DNA from: Candidatus Omnitrophota bacterium
GTDB lineage: Bacteria > Omnitrophota > Gorgyraeia > JAHIPI01
Assembly: GCA_016783745.1 (NCBI GenBank)
Contig: JADHVZ010000023.1
Location: 1-32,253, forward strand
Length of the DNA stretch: 32,253 nt
Direction of reading: 5' to 3'
Shown here: positions 24,080 to 31,826 of the stretch, in pieces
Position numbering within the stretch: the first letter of the stretch is position 1
How the letters are laid out: each line of letters opens with the position of its first letter
Position numbers and translations under genes: made by a program
Notes under the pieces: model-generated
Seen by the model: the letters and a program-made list of their open reading frames with translations, nothing else
Told to the model about the DNA's origin: nothing
Databases searched by the model: none

Positions 24080-25021
24080 ATGAGTAACGAGATGTACGAT
24101 GTCATTATAATAGGAGGCGGAGCCGCGGGCCTCACAGCTGGAATATATTCTTCGAGGGAAAGACTTAAGACACTTTTACTGGAAAAAGGCGTATGCGGCG
24201 GGCTGACGGCCAGCACGGATATCGTAGAGAACTATCCGGGTTTTCCGGACAGCGTAAAGGGCGCTGACCTGATGGAAAAATTCAAAGAACATGCCGAAAA
24301 ATTCGGGGTAGTGATCAACGAGTTCGAAGAAGTGAAAAATCTTAAGGCAGAAGGGAAGAATATAAAGGTCAAAACGGATAAGGGTGAATATAATACCCAT
24401 GCGGTAATAGTGGCCTCCGGCAGCATCCCGAAAAAATTAAACATTCCGGGTGAGGAAGAACTCAAGGGAAGAGGTGTCTCATATTGCGCCACTTGCGATG
24501 GGCCGCTTTTCAGGAACAAAGACGTCGCCATAATAGGTTGTGGGAATTCCGGGCTGCAGGAAGGCGAGTCTGTCTTAAGATACGTAAAAAGCGTGACTTT
24601 TGTGGAATTTCTGCCGCATATGACTGCCGCAAAAATATTACAGGAAAGGCTGCAAAAAAAAGAAAACACGACCTTTTTTCTTAATCACGCCCTGACCGCC
24701 ATAAACGGCGAAAAAAAGGTGGGATCTATTAAGGTGAAGAACCGCCAGACAGGAGAGGATAAAGATATTCCTGTCGACGGTGTATTTATATACGCCGGTT
24801 TTCTCCCTAATGCCGGTTTCCTGGAAGGCACCGTCAAGTTGGACGGTGCCGGATATATAATGACGAATGAAAAAATGGAGACAACCGTGCCGGGCATATA
24901 CGCGGCCGGTGATGTCTGCTCAAAGAAAGTGCGGCAAATAGATACCGCATGCGGAGACGGGACCGTTGCGGTAATATCCGCGCTTGAACGCATAAAGGAG
25001 CTTAGCGCCCACCAAAATTAG
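24080..25021 (+). CDS. trxB: Thioredoxin reductase-like flavoprotein
   Basis: 313 residues. Seen: FAD motif IIIGGGAAGLTAG, the redox pair C136-A-T-C139 in SYCATCDGPLF, a second nucleotide-binding motif IIGCGNSGLQEG at 151-162, and the FAD-binding end YAAGDVCSKKVRQIDTACGDG. It therefore has the TrxB layout. The classical NADPH-binding HRRxxxR is missing; in its place is VEFLPHMTAAKILQ, which resembles the NADH-dependent AhpF family (EF-P-E-M-KADQVLQ). NADH as electron donor is likely. It is close behind purF; reduction of the Fe-S-containing or thiol enzymes nearby is possible but not shown. Confidence 0.93.
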   Translation: MSNEMYDVIIIGGGAAGLTAGIYSSRERLKTLLLEKGVCGGLTASTDIVENYPGFPDSVKGADLMEKFKEHAEKFGVVINEFEEVKNLKAEGKNIKVKTDKGEYNTHAVIVASGSIPKKLNIPGEEELKGRGVSYCATCDGPLFRNKDVAIIGCGNSGLQEGESVLRYVKSVTFVEFLPHMTAAKILQERLQKKENTTFFLNHALTAINGEKKVGSIKVKNRQTGEDKDIPVDGVFIYAGFLPNAGFLEGTVKLDGAGYIMTNEKMETTVPGIYAAGDVCSKKVRQIDTACGDGTVAVISALERIKELSAHQN

Positions 25022-25044
25022 GGTATTATAAAGTAAGATTTATC

Positions 25045-25073
25045 TTGACTCCCCCTGATAATCAAGGTAATAT
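25045..25073 (+). promoter_or_regulatory. Promoter of the small secreted protein gene
   Basis: TTGACT at 25045-25050, a 17-base spacer, TAATAT at 25068-25073. Confidence 0.7.
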
Positions 25074-25156
25074 ACAGGCTAATATTGGTGTAATTGATAA
25101 ATAGTGGCGAAGATGCGTAAAGATAATACACAGTTAAAAAAATTCTGTAAGAGAAA

Positions 25157-25184
25157 GCCGATGTCAATGAGACATCGGCGTTTT
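25157..25184 (+). promoter_or_regulatory. Terminator-like hairpin over start codons
   Basis: GCCGATGTC-AATGA-GACATCGGC, a perfect nine-pair stem followed by GTTTTAGTTT. It lies about 80 bases after the promoter and holds two candidate ATG codons (25161 and 25167). Confidence 0.65.
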
Positions 25185-25484
25185 AGTTTAAACTTTAAAG
25201 TGTTAAAAACTTTAAAGGAAGTCGGTTTTATAACAGCCTGTTTGATCATGGCATCCAAGGCATGTGCGGACACGGATTCGGCAACCATAACCGTGCACAT
25301 AAGAGTAGTCCCTTCCTCTAATACTGTTGAAGCATACCAGGAAAAAAGCATTGACGAAGCGTTTCTGCGGCTTCCTGATCCGGATGCTCTTAATATGATG
25401 CAGGGCGAGGATAATAATACGACCGTACGCACTACGGTAGTCGAAGAGGAGATTTATTGGGATTCTGTTCCGATTTCGCGGTAG
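25161..25484 (+). CDS. Small secreted protein of unknown function
   Basis: 107 residues from this start. Seen: a basic N terminus (RHRRFSLNFKVLK), a hydrophobic stretch GFITACLIMA and a likely signal peptidase site after ACA before DTDSATITVH, so export is probable. The mature part is acidic, with an IxVHIRVVPSS strand and EEIYWDSVPISR at the end. I do not recognise a family. The frame opens further up to GTG at 25104, but that would put 40 charged residues before the signal; the alternatives are 25104, 25113 and 25167. The start region lies in a strong hairpin. It has its own promoter. Confidence 0.6.
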   Translation: MSMRHRRFSLNFKVLKTLKEVGFITACLIMASKACADTDSATITVHIRVVPSSNTVEAYQEKSIDEAFLRLPDPDALNMMQGEDNNTTVRTTVVEEEIYWDSVPISR

Positions 25485-25511
25485 ATCAGTATGGAGTGAT
25501 AATCGGGCGTA

Positions 25512-25910
25512 TTATAATAATTCTTCTTTTCTTGATCTCTGCAGGTCAAGTAACATTGTTATATGTTTTAACAATCTAGAAAATTCCACAGGCTTCGCCA
25601 CATAAAAATTAGCGTCCTCATCATATGCCTCCCTAACCTTTTTCAGCTCATCAACCGCTGTAAGCATGATAAAAGGTACCCGGCTAAAGCTTGCGTTAGC
25701 CCTGATCTCCCTCAGCACCTCAAAGCCGTCTTTTTTCGGCATCTTCACATCGCAGATTATCATGTCCGGATTGTCATTCATTGCCTTCCTCACGCCCTCG
25801 CTACCATCTTCAGCTGTAATGACATCGTAATCTGCCGGCTTAAGCCCTTTTATCATAAAATCAAGAAATTCTTTTTCATCATCGATCAATAAGATCTTTG
25901 CCTTTGCCAT
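25512..25910 (-). CDS. Stand-alone response regulator receiver protein
   Basis: 132 residues on the minus strand, a single CheY-like receiver domain without an output domain. Seen: acidic pair D10-D11, phosphoacceptor D54 in IICDVKMPKKDG, T84 in IMLTAVD and K106 in VAKPVE. All phosphorylation residues are present. A strong GGAGGTGA lies 9-16 bases before the ATG. No histidine kinase is nearby. The short C-terminal tail LQRSRKEELL is charged. It probably acts through protein contact; the partner is unknown. Confidence 0.93.
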   Translation of the reverse strand: MAKAKILLIDDEKEFLDFMIKGLKPADYDVITAEDGSEGVRKAMNDNPDMIICDVKMPKKDGFEVLREIRANASFSRVPFIMLTAVDELKKVREAYDEDANFYVAKPVEFSRLLKHITMLLDLQRSRKEELL

Positions 25911-25950
25911 CTTAGGTCACCTCCATCGATTTTTTGTTTGTATTTATTGA

Positions 25951-25978
25951 ATTATACCATAAAATAATAAAAATTCAA
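25951..25978 (-). promoter_or_regulatory. Promoter of the receiver protein gene
   Basis: On the minus strand: TTGAAT (25978-25973), a 16-base spacer, perfect TATAAT (25956-25951). Confidence 0.75.
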
Positions 25979-25989
25979 AATGTTCATAG

Positions 25990-26027
25990 CGGCTCAGGCC
26001 TCCGGCTCTACGAGCCGTAGGCTCGGA
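25990..26027. repeat. GC-rich GGCTC/GAGCC palindromes
   Basis: GGCTCTACGAGCC and GAGCCGTAGGCTC overlap in a 38-base stretch between two divergent promoters. It may fold into alternative hairpins. No protein site is recognised. Confidence 0.5.
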
Positions 26028-26039
26028 GAGCCCGGGAAC

Positions 26040-26068
26040 TTGCCAATTTTTTGACAGTAAGGTATACT
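26040..26068 (+). promoter_or_regulatory. Promoter of the 67-residue protein gene
   Basis: TTGCCA at 26040-26045, a 17-base spacer, TATACT at 26063-26068. A CCCG-A7-CGGG hairpin lies in the leader. Confidence 0.7.
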
Positions 26069-26138
26069 TTGAGCAACCAAAACCCGAAAAAAACGGGCGC
26101 TATAAACTTAAAATCCATGTGGAATAAGGAGACAAAAA

Positions 26139-26342
26139 ATGGGAGAAGAAAATGATTTTTCGCCCGAGATCCACAATATAAAGGTCACTAGATCAAACGG
26201 CGATAGATTTGTAATAGTATTAGGTACTAAGACAGAGATACCAGGTCTTTACTCTGCCTCAACCGAAATAGAGGTTGACCGAGCCCTTTTAGAGCAGTTT
26301 GTCGCCAGCGCAGAGGAAGCTCTTGGGGAAGGGGCAGAATAA
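26139..26342 (+). CDS. Small acidic protein of unknown function
   Basis: 67 residues. The reading frame is supported by AAGGAGA before the ATG and by its own promoter. The sequence IKVTRSNGDRFVIVLG, then TEIEVDRALLEQFVASAEEA, suggests two or three strands followed by one helix. No cysteines, no membrane segment and no signal peptide. I recognise no family. Its neighbours are a divergent receiver gene and a membrane protein gene with a separate promoter. Confidence 0.7.
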   Translation: MGEENDFSPEIHNIKVTRSNGDRFVIVLGTKTEIPGLYSASTEIEVDRALLEQFVASAEEALGEGAE

Positions 26343-26351
26343 AGCCTACCC

Positions 26352-26380
26352 TTGTCAAGATATCATACCTCAGGTATACT
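26352..26380 (+). promoter_or_regulatory. Promoter of the membrane protein gene
   Basis: TTGTCA at 26352-26357, a 17-base spacer, TATACT at 26375-26380. Confidence 0.7.
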
Positions 26381-26419
26381 TAAGTCTATAGATTTATTTC
26401 TTGGAGAGGAAAATAAAAT

Positions 26420-26869
26420 ATGCTGCCCTCAAGGCATGTTATAGCTTCATTTTCTATAGGAGCGGTGTTCTATTTCTTCAGCAGATCTATAGCTGCGTCA
26501 TTATTTTGCATTTTTTCAGGAGTTCTTGTAGATCTAGACCATTTTCTGGATTATGCGATAAACAGCGGAATGAAACGCTTTACCTTTAAAGAGATGTACT
26601 GGGCCTGCCTCAATCTCCCCCACCTAAAAGAAGAAAGCGAGATCAAAAAAGTATATCTTTTGCTGCACGCATGGGAGATCGTTGTCATATTATGGATAGT
26701 ATATATTCTGACGCGAAACATATATTCATTAGCGCTGGCCATAGGTTATACCGGACATCTTATTTTAGACACGGTAGCGCGGGCATTTCACCCGTTAGCG
26801 TACTCCTTAATATATCGCTTCAGGCGCGGCTTCAAACCAATAAAATTTTTCCATTCCCGATTCCGGTAG
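26420..26869 (+). CDS. Membrane protein with DLDHFLD motif, YdjM/DUF457-like
   Basis: 149 residues with about four hydrophobic stretches. Seen: HVIASFSIGAVFYF at the start, VLVDLDHFLDYAIN, LLLHAWEIVVILW and IGYTGHLILDTVA. The spaced H, D and H residues resemble the metal-dependent membrane hydrolase group that includes YdjM, related to phosphatidic-acid-type phosphatases in topology. The substrate is unknown. GAGAGGA is found in the region before the ATG. A PilZ-like remnant follows. The family call is tentative because only short motifs support it. Confidence 0.6.
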   Translation: MLPSRHVIASFSIGAVFYFFSRSIAASLFCIFSGVLVDLDHFLDYAINSGMKRFTFKEMYWACLNLPHLKEESEIKKVYLLLHAWEIVVILWIVYILTRNIYSLALAIGYTGHLILDTVARAFHPLAYSLIYRFRRGFKPIKFFHSRFR

Positions 26870-26875
26870 CATAAC

Positions 26876-27145
26876 CTTGCCGGCAATACTTCAGATTTTC
26901 CGCCCGAGAGTAAAGGTGGCATTAAAAAGCATTTTGGAGATCGATAAATATTTCAAACGTAAGTTCGCGCTTGTCAAAGGTAATCGCCTTGAAGCCTGGA
27001 CAGCCCTATGAGCGTTGTCGGAGAAGTTTGCTATTGTAATCATACGGAATTTCAGCAGTATAAATGCGGCATCAGATTTCTGACATTGCATATGAAGCAC
27101 AAAAAAGCCATCGCCAGACTTTCCCCTGATTATAACGCCGCATAA
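26876..27145 (+). pseudogene. Frameshifted PilZ-like remnant
   Basis: Two adjoining frames read like one PilZ domain. The first gives FRPRVKVALKSILEIDKYF and runs to a TGA at 27009. The second, from ATG at 27008, gives VVGEVCYCN, then YKCGIRFLTLHMKHKKAIARL and ends in a stop at 27143-27145. The GEVCYC...YKCGIRF pattern is typical of the PilZ C-terminal strands. The central D/NxSxxG motif is missing. It fills most of the 364-base gap between two genes. Weak but coherent. Confidence 0.45.
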
Positions 27146-27185
27146 TCCTCCATGCTTGACTTAAATCCGCTTAATGCGCAGTTCC

Positions 27186-27214
27186 TTGAATTAGGTATGC
27201 CTGTGTGGTACACT
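27186..27214 (+). promoter_or_regulatory. Promoter of the YfhO-radical SAM-GT2 operon
   Basis: TTGAAT at 27186-27191, a 17-base spacer, TACACT at 27209-27214, 20 bases before the first start codon. Confidence 0.7.
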
Positions 27215-27233
27215 TAATTTACTGGGACATATT

Positions 27234-29582
27234 ATGAAGCAGGGCAAGGACTTATACATATTCGCAGGCGTTATTGTAATCATTTTAGCCTTTTCCGTTA
27301 TACTTGCCGGAAATATTTACTATTTCAGGGACTTTTCCGCCTACATCTTTCCGCTTAAATATTTTCTCAAGGCCTCAGTCTTAAATTGTGATTTCCCGTT
27401 TTTAAACTCTCGTTCGAACATGGATGTGCCTTTTTTCGCGAATCCCCAGGCCGGTGTTCTATATCCCCTCTCGATCATTTTTTATATTTTACCTATGATC
27501 CCCGGGTTAAAGATCTATATCATCCTTCATTTTATTATCGCGTATCTGGCCATGTATTATTTTATGAGACGCGTTTTCCATATGCGCGAAATGGTGGCCT
27601 TATATGCGGGTATCATGCTGGCGCTCAGCGGTTTTTTGTTGTCCCTTGTCGAATATCTCTCGATCCTTTCTACGCTGGTCTGGTTCCCCCTGGCCCTGAC
27701 GTGTGTCAAAAAAGCCGTTGATAGCGATGAATGGAAATACTGGATATTGACAGGCCTCATATTTTCTTTGATGTTTTTAGGAGGCAAGCCTGACCATGCC
27801 GCGCTTTGCATGGGGATGAGTTTTTTGTTCGCCATGTACATGTCGTTTGACGGAAGCAGAAGATATCTTAAGGTGACGGCCGGTTTTTTGTTCAGCGCAA
27901 TGGTATTTTTGTTGTTATGCATGGCTCAGATACTCCCCTTTATCGAATTTATTTTAAGTTCTGACCGCGGCATGGGGACGTTTGAGGTCGTGGCAAAAGG
28001 CTCTATTCACCCTTTGGAGACTATAAAATTTATTATTCCCGATATATTCGGGAATTACACCCGCGATGTCCGGCATTTCTGGTTCGGACAGATCTACTTT
28101 TTGTCATTTTATATCGGGATAGCGCCCCTTTTACTTGCGCTGTTCAGCCTTTACGGCAAAGGCCGCTACATTAAAGCGGCCAGATTTTTTGCCGTTGTTT
28201 TTTTCGTGAGCCTGCTTCTGTCATTCGGCAGATTTACGCCGTTGTACGGCATTTTGTATAAATATTTCATTCCTATACGCTTCATGCAGTACCCGTCTAA
28301 ATTTATGTATTTCGCAATATTTTCGCTCGTTGTATTATCATCGATAGGCTTCAATAATTATCTGACGCTGTTCAGGGAAAAGAACTATGGTATTATAAAG
28401 CCGCATGTGACGAAACTTGTTTTGGCATCATCCGTTTTTTTGTGCGCCCTCTTATTATTGCTTATTTTTCAAAGGTGCATCAAGGGGCTCCTTGCTCACG
28501 CATTTACGTTTTTTAGCGTGGAATTCATAGATTTTGAATACGGCTACCTTTTAAGGCGTTTTTTCCAGCTATGCGCTGTGTTTCTTTTGCTGGCTATGCC
28601 CGTAAAAGTATTACTGAGGAAACAGGCCTCCGCGTCTCGATTTGCGCTATTTATAACAGTTTTCTCGGTGATCAACATATTTTTTTACAACTTCAACATG
28701 AACCCTGTTCAGGGAGATGATTTTTTCAGCCAAAAACCGCGCATTACGGAGTATCTTGACCTTAAAGAGGGCGGCAGGGCCCTGTTTGTGGATGATAAGG
28801 AAAAAAGCATATTTCAATTTCGAAATTATAATCCGGAATACCCGGTTTGGGACGCTTACCATAAGATCCATAAGGAGCTGATGCATCCGAATATGAATAT
28901 TATGTATGGTGTTTCAAGCCCGGATTCCATGTGGGTGGTCGAACCTGTTCCGAACATGGATGACTCGCTAAATATAGAAAATATTAACATGATGAGCCTT
29001 TTGAGTGTGAAATATATTTACACTGTTAGAGAGATCGCCGGTAAGGCCTATGAACTTACGCGAAAGTTAAGCTATGATGAATTTCTGTACCCGGTCAATG
29101 TATACCAAAACCGGAAGGCGCTGCCCGAGGTTTTTTTTACAAGCCGCTTCCGGACGATAAGCGATGAAGGCGCGGCGCTTGACGCGATAAGATCAAGCGG
29201 TTTTGACCCGGGGAGTGAGATCATCCTGAAAGATCATCCGGAAGAAAAATTTTTAAGAGGGGATCAGAATAACACTATCAGCTTTAATATCAGCTCAAGC
29301 AGGCTCAGTTCGAATAAGACAGAGGTGGATATAGAGACGGGCGGTAACGGCCTTTTATTTATCAGCAGAAGGTATGGGCGGAACTGGAAATGTTTTGTGA
29401 ACGGAAAACTCGCCTCACTTTACCGCGCGAATGTATTTTTTCAGGCCGTACCCCTTCGAAAGGGTAGAAATATCGTAAGATTATCATATATTCCGGATAC
29501 GTTTATTTACGGCTCGATAGTCAGCGTGGTTTCGCTGGTTTTTTTAGCAGTTTTTTATCTATCAAAGGTCAGGCGAAGATGA
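27234..29582 (+). CDS. YfhO-like multi-spanning membrane protein
   Basis: 782 residues. Seen: an N-terminal membrane segment (YIFAGVIVIILAFSVIL), about ten further hydrophobic helices to residue ~490, the stretch PFFANPQAGVLYPLSIIFY that marks GT-C-like YfhO proteins, then an extracytoplasmic C-terminal domain ending RRYGRNWKCFVNGK, LYRANVFFQAVPLRKGRN and a last membrane segment. Members are thought to be polyprenyl-phosphate-sugar-dependent glycosyltransferases that act outside the membrane. The next gene starts inside its stop codon (ATGA), so the two are translationally coupled. With a family 2 glycosyltransferase downstream that could make the lipid-linked sugar, this suggests surface glycan or lipoteichoic-like decoration. 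Confidence 0.85.
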   Translation: MKQGKDLYIFAGVIVIILAFSVILAGNIYYFRDFSAYIFPLKYFLKASVLNCDFPFLNSRSNMDVPFFANPQAGVLYPLSIIFYILPMIPGLKIYIILHFIIAYLAMYYFMRRVFHMREMVALYAGIMLALSGFLLSLVEYLSILSTLVWFPLALTCVKKAVDSDEWKYWILTGLIFSLMFLGGKPDHAALCMGMSFLFAMYMSFDGSRRYLKVTAGFLFSAMVFLLLCMAQILPFIEFILSSDRGMGTFEVVAKGSIHPLETIKFIIPDIFGNYTRDVRHFWFGQIYFLSFYIGIAPLLLALFSLYGKGRYIKAARFFAVVFFVSLLLSFGRFTPLYGILYKYFIPIRFMQYPSKFMYFAIFSLVVLSSIGFNNYLTLFREKNYGIIKPHVTKLVLASSVFLCALLLLLIFQRCIKGLLAHAFTFFSVEFIDFEYGYLLRRFFQLCAVFLLLAMPVKVLLRKQASASRFALFITVFSVINIFFYNFNMNPVQGDDFFSQKPRITEYLDLKEGGRALFVDDKEKSIFQFRNYNPEYPVWDAYHKIHKELMHPNMNIMYGVSSPDSMWVVEPVPNMDDSLNIENINMMSLLSVKYIYTVREIAGKAYELTRKLSYDEFLYPVNVYQNRKALPEVFFTSRFRTISDEGAALDAIRSSGFDPGSEIILKDHPEEKFLRGDQNNTISFNISSSRLSSNKTEVDIETGGNGLLFISRRYGRNWKCFVNGKLASLYRANVFFQAVPLRKGRNIVRLSYIPDTFIYGSIVSVVSLVFLAVFYLSKVRRR

Positions 29583-31036
29583 ATATCTTAACTTTAGTCC
29601 CGCCCGCTGAGGGAAATGTCATAAGGGATGTGCTTTACGGCTGCTGGTGCAGGGGCCGCAGGATCGGGGGCGGCACTATACCGCCTTTGAGCCTTCTTTC
29701 AGTCGCCACGACATTGAAGCAGCGGGGGCATTCCGTAAGGCTGATAGATGCCCCGGAAGAAAAAAAAGCGTTAAAGGATATTGAAACGGAAATCGAAGGC
29801 ATAGGCCTGATAATAATACTGACTTCCAGCATGAGTTTTAAGGACGATGTAGCGCTGCTCGGTAAGTTAAAGAAGAAAAATCCCCGTCTTATCACCAGCA
29901 TGTTCGGTTCTCACCCCACATTCCTTCCGAAGATATGTTTAGAGCGCAAAGAAGTGGACATCCTGGTCAGATATGAGCCGGAATTTGTTTATAGGGATCT
30001 GGCGGATAAGCTCAGCAAAGAAAGCGGTCTCTGGAAGAAGGTCAAAGGTATAGCGTTTAGAGACGGTGATTCTATAAACATAAACGAACCATATCCTTTT
30101 ATAGACCATCTGGACGAGTTACCCGTACCTGACAGGTCGCTTTTGAGCAAGGGGATGGACTATTTTAATCCGATCATCAAACGAACGCCTTATACTACCT
30201 CTGTCACCTCGCGCGGATGCCCGGGAAAGTGCACCTTTTGCACGGCGCCGGCTTTTACCGGCAATAAGGTCCGGCATAACAGCGCCCGGCATGTTATGCA
30301 TGAGATAGAATATCTATTGTCGCTCGGCTTTAGGGAGATCTATTACCGCGATGAGACCTTTTCTTTTTTTAATTCCAGAAACGAGGATATTTGCAGGTCT
30401 ATCATAGACAAAAAACTTGATGTAAGCTGGATCTGTAATATAAAATCGGGAACGATCAAAAAAAATACCCTTGCCCTGATGAAGCAGGCCGGATGCCATA
30501 CGATAAAGATAGGAGTCGAAAGCGGTGTTCAGGATATCCTGGACAGGTCCAAAAAAGGGATAAAGCTGGAGGATACCCGGACACTGTTTCGCTGGGCCCG
30601 CGAATTGGGAATTTCAACACATGCCCATGTCATGCTGGGAATGCCCGGAGAGGACAAGAATACAATAAAAAGAACCGTGGATTTTGTTATATCGCTGGAT
30701 CCGGCAACAGTTGATTTTGGCATCTGTACCCCATATCCCGGGACTCCGCTATTTGACACCCTGATCGAAGAGCATAAAGAGTTAAAAGATAAGATGGGCA
30801 TTGATTGGGATACGCTGCATGTAAGCGGGTACCTGAACAAATATTTTACCGGCATGGGCGCGAAAGAGCTGGAAAAGGCTATATTTTCGGCCTACAGAAG
30901 ATTCTATATGAGGCCGGGCTATATTCTGTCCTGGCTCGGGCGTATATTTTCCGACGCAAAGGCTTTCAGGAAAGTGTTAAAAGCCGGATACAATATCATC
31001 TTATTCTGCCTTATAGGCGAAGAGAAAAAGAGATGA
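29579..31036 (+). CDS. B12-binding-type radical SAM protein
   Basis: 485 residues. Seen: an N-terminal Rossmann-like domain in the place of a cobalamin-binding domain (PPLSLLSVATTLKQRGHSVR, then FGSHPTF), without a DxHxxG motif, and the radical SAM cluster C214-x3-C218-x2-C221 in SRGCPGKCTFC, followed by YRDETFSFF, IGVESGVQ and HVMLGMPGE. Such proteins often methylate or rearrange unactivated carbons, or modify lipids, with SAM. The N-terminal YGCWCRGRRIGGG is a further cysteine-rich spot. Overlaps both neighbours by ATGA, so it belongs to the same pathway as YfhO and GT2. The substrate is unknown. Confidence 0.92.
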   Translation: MNILTLVPPAEGNVIRDVLYGCWCRGRRIGGGTIPPLSLLSVATTLKQRGHSVRLIDAPEEKKALKDIETEIEGIGLIIILTSSMSFKDDVALLGKLKKKNPRLITSMFGSHPTFLPKICLERKEVDILVRYEPEFVYRDLADKLSKESGLWKKVKGIAFRDGDSININEPYPFIDHLDELPVPDRSLLSKGMDYFNPIIKRTPYTTSVTSRGCPGKCTFCTAPAFTGNKVRHNSARHVMHEIEYLLSLGFREIYYRDETFSFFNSRNEDICRSIIDKKLDVSWICNIKSGTIKKNTLALMKQAGCHTIKIGVESGVQDILDRSKKGIKLEDTRTLFRWARELGISTHAHVMLGMPGEDKNTIKRTVDFVISLDPATVDFGICTPYPGTPLFDTLIEEHKELKDKMGIDWDTLHVSGYLNKYFTGMGAKELEKAIFSAYRRFYMRPGYILSWLGRIFSDAKAFRKVLKAGYNIILFCLIGEEKKR

Positions 31037-31689
31037 AAATAAATTTCCTTGTGCCTGTGTATAATGAAAAGAGGACAATACGGCAGTTGATAAAAAAAAT
31101 ATCCGATCTGCCCGGGGATAAAAACATTATCGTCATAGATGACGGTTCTACTGACGGCACCGAAGGGATCCTGAGCTCATCGGGGGGCACAAAGCTGATC
31201 CGGCACGAAAAGAATGCGGGTAAGGGGGCGGCTATAATAACAGCTCTTAAGGAAATAAACGAGGGAATCGTCATAATACAGGACGCTGACCTTGAACTTG
31301 AGCCGGCGGAAGCCCTCGGCCTGGCTGAACGGATAGTGAACCCGGAAAATGACGTCGTGTTCGGGACGAGGATGAAAAACGATCTTTCCATGACCTTGGG
31401 GTGCGCCTGTAATAAAATGCTGGCCGTCTTCACGAATATTTTGTTCGGATCACATCTGACCGACGTCATGACATGCTATAAAATAATGGATGTAAGCGTA
31501 CTGAAAGCCTTAAAACTGCGGTCGAAAGGATTTGAGATCGAGACGGAGATCACAGCGAAATTACTGTCCGTGGGCTATAATATAATCGAGGTACCTGTCT
31601 CCTATAACATGCGGACAAAAAAAGAGGGCAAAAAGATCAGATTCAGGGATAGTTTTTCTATAATCTATACCTTGCTTAAATACAGGTAA
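31033..31689 (+). CDS. Family 2 glycosyltransferase (dolichol-phosphate mannosyltransferase-like)
   Basis: 218 residues from this ATG, which overlaps the stop of the radical SAM gene. Seen: NFLVPVYNEKRTI, the GT-A motif VIDDGSTDG, NAGKGAAIITAL, the DxD-type IIQDADLELEP, FGTRM, and MTCYKIM with EIETEITAKL, all typical of polyprenyl-phosphate hexose synthases. No C-terminal membrane segments. It probably charges a lipid phosphate with a hexose for the YfhO-like protein. The frame opens 76 codons further up, inside the radical SAM gene; that part is a shadow. Confidence 0.92.
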   Translation: MKINFLVPVYNEKRTIRQLIKKISDLPGDKNIIVIDDGSTDGTEGILSSSGGTKLIRHEKNAGKGAAIITALKEINEGIVIIQDADLELEPAEALGLAERIVNPENDVVFGTRMKNDLSMTLGCACNKMLAVFTNILFGSHLTDVMTCYKIMDVSVLKALKLRSKGFEIETEITAKLLSVGYNIIEVPVSYNMRTKKEGKKIRFRDSFSIIYTLLKYR

Positions 31690-31826
31690 TTAGGGACAAC
31701 GCCGCAAAAAAAGTAATAGTTCAGCCATCCAAAGAAACAATATCACATCGTCATTGCGATCCGCCTTAGGCGGAGAAGCAATCCCATCTTATTTATTTTA
31801 ATCCGCAAATATAATAGAATAGTATT
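31690..31826. other. Intergenic gap with dispersed hairpin repeat
   Basis: No gene. It holds ATTGC...CCGCC-TTA-GGCGG...GCAAT (31753-31782), inside CGTCATTGCGATCCGCC, a hairpin of a type common between genes in many uncultured bacteria. No terminator is evident after the glycosyltransferase gene. Confidence 0.6.

Noticed and set aside
25080-25160. c-di-GMP or other known riboswitch before the secreted protein
   Set aside because: I found no conserved aptamer core, only a simple hairpin near the end.
30805-31032. N-terminal 76-codon extension of the family 2 glycosyltransferase
   Set aside because: It lies wholly inside the radical SAM gene in another frame; the ATGA overlap gives the real start.
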